A stretch of DNA of 5,907 nt from Candidatus Kaiserbacteria bacterium RIFCSPLOWO2_01_FULL_55_19 (GTDB taxonomy: Bacteria; Patescibacteriota; Minisyncoccia; Phycocordibacterales; Phycocordibacteraceae): NCBI GenBank assembly GCA_001781715.1, contig MFMD01000025.1, positions 1 to 5,907 of the forward strand, given 5' to 3'. Below the pieces are notes generated by a model. That model was given only the letters and a program-made list of their open reading frames with translations, was not told the DNA's origin and did not search any database. A program made the translations under genes and the position numbers. Position 1 is the first letter of the stretch; each line of letters opens with the position of its first letter. This document shows, piece by piece, positions 1 to 4,167 of this stretch.

Positions 1-132
1 ACTATCATCCTTGTCGCGATGCTGGGTGCCTCGGGCCGCTCAACGCTCCGTAATGTGTACAGCATCAACCGCGGCTACGAGAATATCGTCCGCCGTCTGC
101 AAGAGCTCGGCGCCTCTATCGAGGCGACTTGA
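1..132 (+). CDS. murA: UDP-N-acetylglucosamine 1-carboxyvinyltransferase (MurA), C-terminal end only
   Basis: The window opens inside this gene; only the last 43 residues and a TGA stop are visible. The reading frame ends with VYSINRGYENIVRRLQELGA, which matches the typical C-terminus of MurA (a 'hIDRGYExIxxKLxxLGA' block closing the last repeat of the EPT inside-out barrel). MurA transfers enolpyruvate from phosphoenolpyruvate to UDP-GlcNAc in the cytoplasm, the first committed step of peptidoglycan synthesis. The catalytic Cys loop and substrate-binding residues lie upstream of the window and cannot be checked. The related EPSP synthase (AroA) is the main alternative, but the RGYENI...LGA ending is characteristic of MurA. 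About 120 nt follow before the next start codon, with no strong terminator between them. Confidence 0.85.
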   Translation, partial: TIILVAMLGASGRSTLRNVYSINRGYENIVRRLQELGASIEAT

Positions 133-158
133 GATTTGTGTGTGCTGTTAACAATGCA

Positions 159-190
159 TTGACTCTCTTACAATACTGCGTAACACTATT
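159..190 (+). promoter_or_regulatory. Possible promoter for the glycine-zipper lipoprotein gene
   Basis: TTGACT (159-164) resembles a -35 box, but the best-spaced -10 partners (TAACAC at 181-186, ACTATT at 185-190) are weak. TACAAT at 169-174 is a better -10 by itself but has no good -35. Either would start a transcript with an untranslated leader of roughly 55-75 nt. The call is weak; it is made because murA ends just upstream and the next gene is of a different kind. Confidence 0.3.
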
Positions 191-241
191 CTTTAGAGGT
201 TCCCTTCCGATTCCTGAGGGGTCTTGGCGTAGTCAACAAAG

Positions 242-250
242 AAAGGTGAT
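242..250 (+). promoter_or_regulatory. Strong Shine-Dalgarno sequence for the lipoprotein gene
   Basis: AAAGGTGAT, 2 nt before the ATG at 253, contains AGGTGAT, a perfect complement to the 3' part of the usual anti-SD (AAGGAGGTGATC). It fixes the start of the lipoprotein. It stands out because most other genes in the window have no recognisable SD. Confidence 0.75.
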
Positions 251-252
251 AT

Positions 253-606
253 ATGAAACGAAGCTCTCTTTTCATCATGTTGGCACTACTCGCGGGGTGT
301 GTGACATATCAACCTATCGTTGATACCAGAGGCGTGGACATGAATCGTTACCACGCCGACCTGGGAGAGTGCACGCAGTACGCGGCGCAGGTGGACCCGG
401 CTTCCAACGCGGCCGCAGGGGCCGCGGGAGGAGCGATAATCGGAGCGATAATCGGCTCGCTGTTTGGCAGTGGCCGCGACACGCGTAATCTCGCGATAGC
501 GGGGGCCATAGGCGGCGGGACCGGTGGCGCGGTCGGTGGCGCCAGGGTCCAGCAGGATATCATTCGCCGTTGCATGGCAGGACGGGGATACAATGTGCTG
601 TATTGA
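253..606 (+). CDS. Glycine-zipper lipoprotein, probable cell-envelope protein
   Basis: A 117-residue protein. It starts with a short lipoprotein signal peptide: basic MKR, a hydrophobic stretch, then lipobox LLAGC with lipidated Cys at residue 16. The mature part has a Cys in the segment YHADLGECTQYA (Cys40). Two Gly/Ala-rich glycine-zipper segments follow at about 55-72 and 81-97, of the kind that pack as transmembrane or membrane-associated hairpins. A conserved-looking tail, RRCMAGRGYNVL, holds Cys107. This arrangement (lipobox, Cys, double glycine zipper, C-x-x-GRGY ending) is like the 'glycine zipper family' lipoproteins common in Proteobacteria, related in style to SlyB and the rickettsial 17-kDa antigen. 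Cys40 and Cys107 could form a disulfide (inference). The molecular function of these proteins is poorly known. The start is well supported by SD and signal peptide. Such a protein is unexpected beside CPR-like genes and may have been transferred. Confidence 0.85.
   Translation: MKRSSLFIMLALLAGCVTYQPIVDTRGVDMNRYHADLGECTQYAAQVDPASNAAAGAAGGAIIGAIIGSLFGSGRDTRNLAIAGAIGGGTGGAVGGARVQQDIIRRCMAGRGYNVLY
430..453 (+). repeat. Perfect tandem 12-bp repeat inside the glycine zipper
   Basis: GGAGCGATAATC occurs twice back to back (430-441 and 442-453), in frame, encoding Gly-Ala-Ile-Ile twice (residues 60-67). The identical codons point to a recent duplication or slippage that lengthened the first glycine zipper by one helical turn, rather than slow convergence. 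Confidence 0.85.
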
Positions 607-612
607 ACTGAC

Positions 613-639
613 GAGAAGGCTCGCTTCGGCGGGCTTCTC
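613..639 (+). terminator. Hairpin terminator with UUCG tetraloop after the lipoprotein gene
   Basis: The left arm GAGAAGGCTCGC (613-624) pairs with GCGGGCTTCTC (629-639) around a TTCG loop closed by C-G. This is the very stable cUUCGg tetraloop. There is one G-U pair and one bulged G. The hairpin begins 7 nt after the lipoprotein stop codon. Only a mixed pyrimidine tail (TCTCTT) follows, so it may be a partial terminator or an mRNA 3'-end stabiliser. Confidence 0.65.
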
Positions 640-653
640 TCTTGTGAGAAAGG

Positions 654-659
654 TATAAT
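654..659 (+). promoter_or_regulatory. Consensus -10 box (TATAAT), probably giving a leaderless mRNA
   Basis: A perfect TATAAT ends 8 nt before the ATG at 668. The expected transcription start, 6-8 nt downstream of the hexamer, falls at or next to the start codon, so the mRNA would have essentially no 5' leader. No good TTGACA-like -35 lies at the right distance; that position is occupied by the preceding hairpin. There is also no SD before the ATG. Confidence 0.6.
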
Positions 660-667
660 GAAACCTA

Positions 668-961
668 ATGAAATCTATCCGCGACATTCTCCCCAACATT
701 AGGAAGAAAGCGGCAGAGGCGCCGAAGGGGAAGAAGCGCAAGACCGAGCGCGGCGAGCTGATGCGCTTCTTCCTCCGCCATTTGAACCACTCCCGCGCGC
801 ACGACGGCCTCGCACCGATGACGATGGCACACCTCGGCACGGTACTGGAGAAAATCCCGACCAACGATTTGTATTATCTGAAAAGCGTCTGCAGTCAGGC
901 GAAGAACTTCGGCAAGAAATTCTGGTGGGAACTCGACCCAAGTAAGCACCCATCGCGCTGA
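668..961 (+). CDS. Small basic protein of unknown function
   Basis: A 97-residue protein that I do not recognise. The N-terminal third is strongly basic (Lys/Arg-rich at about 12-28, including KGKKRK), which suggests contact with nucleic acid or ribosome, but this is inference. The remainder looks folded and mostly helical, with an aromatic C-terminal block, FGKKFWWELDP (81-91), preceded by DLYYLKSVCSQAKN. There is one Cys (75) and no signal peptide or membrane segment. Codon use resembles the def-fmt genes downstream, and composition is not typical of a shadow frame. The ATG at 668 is chosen because a perfect TATAAT lies 8 nt upstream. The stop is 21 nt before def, and the def promoter sits in that gap, so the two are adjacent but probably have separate start sites. 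Confidence 0.75.
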   Translation: MKSIRDILPNIRKKAAEAPKGKKRKTERGELMRFFLRHLNHSRAHDGLAPMTMAHLGTVLEKIPTNDLYYLKSVCSQAKNFGKKFWWELDPSKHPSR

Positions 962-966
962 TTTTC

Positions 967-975
967 TGGTATATT
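967..975 (+). promoter_or_regulatory. Extended -10 promoter (TGGTATATT) for def-fmt, probably leaderless
   Basis: TATATT (970-975) is preceded by TGG, giving an extended -10 motif that can work without a -35 box; none is visible. Only 7 nt separate the hexamer from the ATG at 983, so transcription should begin at or one base before the start codon. There is no SD. Confidence 0.55.
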
Positions 976-982
976 ACAGAAC

Positions 983-1519
983 ATGAAAGAAATCGTGCAA
1001 GATGGGGCACCTGTGCTCCGCCAGACGGCGAAGCCCGTACCGAAGAAACTCTTCGGCTCTAGAGAGCTCGCGACCATCATCGCTGATATGACGAAGGCGC
1101 TTGACCGCGAGCTGGAGGGCGTCGCGCTTGCCGCGCCGCAGATGGCTATTCCCTACCGCCTCTTCATTGTACGCAAGGACCGCACGCTCCCTCCCGTAGA
1201 AGTCCCTAAGGGCGCGCCTCTGCCTCCCCCGCCGCCCGCTGAAGTAGAGGTGTATATCAACCCTGAAATTGTGAAGACCTCCCGCAGACGCGCGCTCGTG
1301 GACGAGGGGTGCCTGTCTGTCCGCGGCGTCTACGGGTCCACGAAGCGCCACCAGAGAGTGACGGTCCGCGCACAGACCATTGAGGGGTCGCCGTTTGAAC
1401 GCGGTGCCGGCGGCATCATGGCGCAAATCTTTGAGCACGAGATAGACCATTTAAACGGCGTCCTCTTCATTGATAACGTCGTGAATCTCATCCAGATCCA
1501 GCATGCTCCAACCGCATAA
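983..1519 (+). CDS. def: Peptide deformylase
   Basis: A 178-residue cytoplasmic metalloenzyme that removes the formyl group from the N-terminal Met of nascent proteins. All three family motifs are visible. Motif I is GVALAAPQ (46-53, usual GxGLAAPQ, with Ala48 for the second Gly; Gln53 present). Motif II is EGCLS (108-112, metal ligand Cys110). Motif III is HEIDH (152-156, metal ligands His152 and His156, catalytic Glu153), preceded by Glu rather than the usual Gln. Between motifs I and II there is an unusual Pro-rich insertion, about residues 67-88, containing six consecutive prolines (80-85 region), probably a surface loop. Length is otherwise normal for a family of about 165-190 residues. 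The last 17 nt overlap fmt, giving a two-gene operon for adding and removing the formyl group. The start is supported by the extended -10 just upstream and by the MKEIVQDGAPVLRQ beginning typical of the family. Confidence 0.93.
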   Translation: MKEIVQDGAPVLRQTAKPVPKKLFGSRELATIIADMTKALDRELEGVALAAPQMAIPYRLFIVRKDRTLPPVEVPKGAPLPPPPPAEVEVYINPEIVKTSRRRALVDEGCLSVRGVYGSTKRHQRVTVRAQTIEGSPFERGAGGIMAQIFEHEIDHLNGVLFIDNVVNLIQIQHAPTA

Positions 1520-2321
1520 CTTCCTATATTTCGGCACGCCGAAGGTCGCGAGCGACACACTCGCCTCGCTCATTGAGAGTGGCTTTGTGCCGAAGCTTGT
1601 TGTCACTTCGCCGGACGCTCCCAGGGGACGCGGCCTTATCCTCACGCCGTCTGAAACGAAGGTGGTAGCGCTTGCACACAACATCCCCGTGCTCACGCCC
1701 AAGACGCTTGATGCAGAGACGATTGCAACACTGCGCTCCTATGCCTGTGACTATGCCGTCTGCGTCGCCTACGGCAAGATATTCCCCGAGGAGTTTATTG
1801 CGGCCTTCCCGCGCGGCATACTGAATGTGCATTATTCGCTTCTGCCGAAGTACCGCGGCGCGACCCCGCTTGAGGCCGCGCTCCTTGCAGGCGACGCGGT
1901 AACCGGCGTCACCATCCAGAAGATGGTCCGCGAACTTGATGCGGGCGATATCCTCGCACAAGCATCAACGCCCGTTGCACCAAGTGAAACGGCGCGCGAA
2001 CTGCGTCCCCGCCTCATCACGCTCGGTGCGAAACTGCTCGTTGAGACACTTCCCCGCTTTGAGCGCGGCGAAATTACGCCTGTGGCGCAGGATGCATCCC
2101 GCGCATCTCGTTCAGGCAAGCTGAAAAAGGAAGACGGTCTGCTTGACCTCGGTGCACCTGCACCAGAAAATTGGAATAAGTACCGCGCCTACGCGGACAC
2201 TATCGGCACTTACTTTGTAAAAGACGGTAAACGAATTAAAATTACGAAAGCATCTTTCGCTCACGGAAGATTCACCATTGAACGCGTCATTCCAGAGGGG
2301 AAACGCGAGACGAATTATTAA
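1503..2321 (+). CDS. fmt: Methionyl-tRNA formyltransferase, short form
   Basis: A 272-residue enzyme that formylates initiator Met-tRNA using 10-formyl-tetrahydrofolate. The N-terminal formyltransferase domain (about 6-190) begins with FLYFGTPKVASDTL. It contains NVHYSLLPKYRGA (108-120), with catalytic Asn108 and His110 and the SLLPKYRG folate-binding loop. It also contains VTIQKMVRELDAGDIL with the catalytic Asp146. The linker KLKKEDGLLDL leads into a reduced C-terminal tRNA-binding domain (about 205-272). Typical Fmt proteins are about 310 residues. Here the protein stops at VIPEGKRETNY, where relatives usually carry further residues ending in a 'dFLRG'-like segment. The ATG lies 17 nt inside def and has no SD, so translation is probably coupled to def. 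No later start would keep the first beta-strand. A long palindromic terminator follows. Confidence 0.93.
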   Translation: MLQPHNFLYFGTPKVASDTLASLIESGFVPKLVVTSPDAPRGRGLILTPSETKVVALAHNIPVLTPKTLDAETIATLRSYACDYAVCVAYGKIFPEEFIAAFPRGILNVHYSLLPKYRGATPLEAALLAGDAVTGVTIQKMVRELDAGDILAQASTPVAPSETARELRPRLITLGAKLLVETLPRFERGEITPVAQDASRASRSGKLKKEDGLLDLGAPAPENWNKYRAYADTIGTYFVKDGKRIKITKASFAHGRFTIERVIPEGKRETNY

Positions 2322-2325
2322 GCGA

Positions 2326-2396
2326 GCCAGCGGGACGGAAAAAGAGAGTTGAATTGGCCTAGCGACCGGAGCGCTCTCTTTTTCTGTTCCGCCGGC
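2326..2396. terminator. Long palindromic bidirectional terminator between fmt and hpf
   Basis: The core arms AAAAAGAGAG (2339-2348) and CTCTCTTTTT (2374-2383) are perfectly complementary. The pairing extends outward, with two G-U pairs and one mismatch, to 2326 and 2396: about 22 pairs around a 25-nt loop. Both strands end the core stem with TTTTT, so the element can stop transcription coming from fmt (+) and from hpf (-). It begins 5 nt after the fmt stop and ends 4 nt before the hpf stop, exactly at a convergent junction. Confidence 0.85.
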
Positions 2397-2400
2397 GAGC

Positions 2401-2763
2401 TTATCTACCGAAGCGCAGCATATCTTTAACCGCGGCGCGGCCGCGCTTCCAGAGCTTGTGCGCACGGCCTCTGGAGTGGCGTATCTCCGCCTCCAGTTCG
2501 CTGCGAACCTTGTCCGCGGCAGATTCGGGCGTCGGCTTCACCGCTTCAGCGCGGAAGACATCCCCGTTTACTATCAAACGCGCGACGAGCCGGCAGGGCT
2601 CTGACGAGCGCCCTTCGGGCGGCGCGTTCTCTATCTCTATCTCAAGCAATGCACGCTCGCTGTCCTCGCCGAGGAGGCGGAGCGGAGCGGCAAGCTTCTC
2701 TTCAAGCAGTGCTTCGGTTAGGGGGGTGAGCTGATACTTCTGGGCTTTGATAGAAATATGCAT
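2401..2763 (-). CDS. hpf: Ribosome hibernation-promoting factor, short form (HPF/RaiA family)
   Basis: A 120-residue protein with the single sigma-54-modulation/S30EA fold. It opens with a beta-strand, MHISIKAQKYQLT. A helix (about 15-30, TEALLEEKLAAPLRLL) and beta-strands with LEIEIEN and CRLVARLIVNG follow. The family signature is a strand and long helix, FRAEAVKPTPESAADKVRSE (69-88), then a basic C-terminal tail, KLWKRGRAAVKDMLRFGR. Family members bind the 30S decoding centre and mRNA channel and silence ribosomes in stationary phase. There is no long-form C-terminal dimerisation domain, so it should act as short HPF or RaiA (YfiA); which of the two cannot be told. It lies 11 nt downstream of glutaredoxin on the same strand, so the two are probably cotranscribed, though a TAATAT at 2772-2777 could give hpf its own leaderless start. 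No SD is visible. Confidence 0.82.
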   Translation of the reverse strand: MHISIKAQKYQLTPLTEALLEEKLAAPLRLLGEDSERALLEIEIENAPPEGRSSEPCRLVARLIVNGDVFRAEAVKPTPESAADKVRSELEAEIRHSRGRAHKLWKRGRAAVKDMLRFGR

Positions 2764-2771
2764 ATTGATAT

Positions 2772-2777
2772 ATATTA
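2772..2777 (-). promoter_or_regulatory. Possible -10 box for hpf overlapping the glutaredoxin stop codon
   Basis: On the minus strand TAATAT ends 8 nt before the hpf ATG (2763) and overlaps the stop codon of the glutaredoxin gene. It is only a 4/6 match in an AT-rich run, and there is no -35. The spacing matches the other leaderless-style promoters here, which is the reason for listing it. Confidence 0.3.
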
Positions 2778-3014
2778 TTTCTTCGGATACTGGGCCCGCA
2801 GATATTCGCTGATATCCCCCGATTCGTACATCTCAACCTCGTGTTCGCTGTCAATGAGATACGGCACCTGCTGCTTTCCGCCCCGCGCGACAAGCTCAGC
2901 CGCTACCACATCGTCTGCGATATTCTTCTCCTCAAAGGTAATGCCGAGTTCTCGCCCCACATCAAGCACTTTGTGGCAAAACGGGCATCCGGTCTTCACA
3001 TAGAGAGTTAACAT
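2775..3014 (-). CDS. Glutaredoxin / NrdH-like thiol-disulfide oxidoreductase
   Basis: A 79-residue thioredoxin-fold protein, the usual size for a bacterial glutaredoxin. The strand MLTLYVKTG leads into the redox motif CPFC (Cys10, Cys13), followed by helix 1 (HKVLDVGRELG). The cis-proline segment QVPYLID has Pro51, and ESGDISEYL (64-72) is the usual glutathione-contact region after the last strand. It would reduce protein disulfides or supply electrons to enzymes such as ribonucleotide reductase. Whether it uses glutathione or a thioredoxin reductase (NrdH type) cannot be decided from sequence; CPFC is less common than CPYC. It diverges from the AI-2E-type permease gene across a 25-nt spacer and is followed by hpf 11 nt later. 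The ATG at 3014 sits 6 nt after a TATACT box and has no SD. Confidence 0.9.
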   Translation of the reverse strand: MLTLYVKTGCPFCHKVLDVGRELGITFEEKNIADDVVAAELVARGGKQQVPYLIDSEHEVEMYESGDISEYLRAQYPKK

Positions 3015-3020
3015 AATTTT

Positions 3021-3030
3021 AGTATATACT
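3021..3030. promoter_or_regulatory. Palindromic divergent promoter: two overlapping TATACT -10 boxes
   Basis: AGTATATACT is a perfect 10-bp palindrome. Read on + it gives TATACT (3025-3030), ending 9 nt before the permease ATG at 3040. Read on - it gives TATACT (3026-3021), ending 6 nt before the glutaredoxin ATG at 3014. Neither direction has a good -35 or an SD. Both transcripts should start at or next to their ATG. Because the boxes share bases, RNA polymerase could open only one direction at a time. Confidence 0.6.
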
Positions 3031-3039
3031 ACCCGGTAT

Positions 3040-4083
3040 ATGAACGCGAAGACCCTGCGACCCTACTTCCTCCTCCTCTTGATACTCACCTCTTCTGTGC
3101 TGGCATTCATGGTCTTCCGTCCGTTCTTGATTGTCTTAGCACTGGCGGGAATATTCGCTATGTTGCTTCAGCCGCTCTACCGGCTTGTTCTGCGCGGGAT
3201 GAGCAGTTCGCCCGGGCTCTCTGCATTCATAACGATGATAATTGCGGTGGTGTGCATCCTCGTACCGCTTATGTTTATCTCCGGCCAGATAGCGACCGAT
3301 GCCCAGCGCCTCTATGTCTCTCTCGCAGACGGCACCGGGCAAGCGTATCTGGATACTGCATTCCGATACACAAATGATGCGCTCGCGCGGTACGCGCCAA
3401 ACCTCGCGCTCTCTAGTACAGAACTGTCTGCCTCCATAGACCAGCATATGAAAGATATTCTCACCTGGCTCATCCAGAATCTGGGCGGAGCGTTCGGGGG
3501 GATTACCCGATTCCTCCTGGACTTCCTCGTATTCTTGATTGCGCTCTACTACTTTCTTCGCGACGGTACGCGGCTCAAGCAAATCCTCATTGAAGCGAGT
3601 CCTCTTGCAGACGCCGACGATACGCTTGTGTTCACGCGGTTGGAGCGCGCCGTTCATTCAGTCATCCGCGGGAGTCTGATGATTGCGCTCGTGCAGGGCG
3701 CGCTCACCGCGCTCGGCTTTGCATTCTTTGGCATCCCCAACAGCATCCTCTGGGGCGTTGTCGCCGCCTTCTCTGCCCTTATCCCCGGCATCGGCACCTC
3801 GCTGGTTCTCATACCGGGTATTGTCTACCTGTTTATCATCGGCGCGACAGCGCCGGCAACGGGGCTTTTGGTGTGGAGCATTGTTGCAGTCGGGATGATT
3901 GATAACTTCCTCGGACCGCGATTGGTGGGGAGAGGCCTCCAGATTCATCCGCTCGTGGTACTCCTCGCGGTGTTCGGCGGTCTCGCATTCTTTGGTCCCG
4001 CAGGCGTCTTCCTTGGGCCGCTCTCTATCAGTCTCCTCTTCGCGCTTCTCTCCATCTATCACCATGTCTCAAGGCAAGCGTGA
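3040..4083 (+). CDS. AI-2E family transporter (PerM/TqsA-like permease)
   Basis: A 347-residue integral membrane protein, the usual length for the AI-2E/UPF0118 family (PF01594). It has a pair of N-terminal hydrophobic helices (about 8-48), another at 60-82, and a soluble or amphipathic segment (about 83-148). Another membrane helix spans 156-173 (ending LIALYYFLRDG), and a hydrophobic cluster runs from 206 to 340. Family hallmarks are GALTALGFAFFGIPNSILWG (220-239), ALIPGIGTSLVLIPG (246-260), DNFLGPRLVGRGLQIHPLVV (288-307) and FFGPAGVFLGP (317-327). Members export small molecules or ions: TqsA affects autoinducer-2, while others act as Na+/H+ antiporters. The substrate here cannot be predicted, and the name should not be read as evidence for quorum sensing. 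The ATG is chosen from the -10 9 nt upstream and the MNAKTLRPYF start. It diverges from glutaredoxin and converges on the MaoC-like gene. Confidence 0.9.
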   Translation: MNAKTLRPYFLLLLILTSSVLAFMVFRPFLIVLALAGIFAMLLQPLYRLVLRGMSSSPGLSAFITMIIAVVCILVPLMFISGQIATDAQRLYVSLADGTGQAYLDTAFRYTNDALARYAPNLALSSTELSASIDQHMKDILTWLIQNLGGAFGGITRFLLDFLVFLIALYYFLRDGTRLKQILIEASPLADADDTLVFTRLERAVHSVIRGSLMIALVQGALTALGFAFFGIPNSILWGVVAAFSALIPGIGTSLVLIPGIVYLFIIGATAPATGLLVWSIVAVGMIDNFLGPRLVGRGLQIHPLVVLLAVFGGLAFFGPAGVFLGPLSISLLFALLSIYHHVSRQA

Positions 4084-4117
4084 TTGAATGGGCGACAGAT
4101 GTCCGAGGTTGGTTGGG

Positions 4118-4159
4118 ATAAAAAGAAAGACCGCCCGAAGGAGGTCTTCCTTTGGGCGG
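4118..4159 (-). terminator. Intrinsic terminator of the MaoC-like gene, with an alternative hairpin
   Basis: On the minus strand CCGCCCAAAGG (4159-4149) pairs with CCTTCGGGCGG (4141-4131), 11 pairs including one G-U around a 7-nt loop. It is followed directly by TCTTTCTTTTTAT (4130-4118). This is a textbook intrinsic terminator 8 nt after the MaoC-like stop codon. A second, mutually exclusive hairpin exists: AAAGAAAGACC (4122-4132) with GGTCTTCCTTT (4143-4153), 10 of 11 paired. On + it may give weak termination for the permease gene. Confidence 0.8.
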
Positions 4160-4167
4160 AGGAGCGA

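Noticed and set aside
286..864. A 192-codon open frame on the minus strand across the lipoprotein gene and the start of the next gene
   Set aside because: It runs antisense to a lipoprotein with a signal peptide and SD, and crosses its terminator and the next promoter. Its translation is Arg/Ser-rich with no recognisable motif.
974..1450. A long minus-strand open frame opposite def
   Set aside because: The plus strand encodes all three deformylase motifs; the antisense translation has biased composition and no domain.
1524..1961. A minus-strand open frame opposite fmt
   Set aside because: The plus-strand frame has the complete formyltransferase active site; the antisense frame is a by-product of GC-rich codons.
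3136..4065. Two large minus-strand open frames opposite the AI-2E-type permease
   Set aside because: Their translations are highly charged (Glu/Arg/His-rich), as expected for the complement of hydrophobic codons; the permease frame has clear family motifs.
3040..4083. Quorum-sensing role implied by the name AI-2E
   Set aside because: The family name comes from one E. coli member; other members move ions, and no luxS or AI-2 gene is present here.
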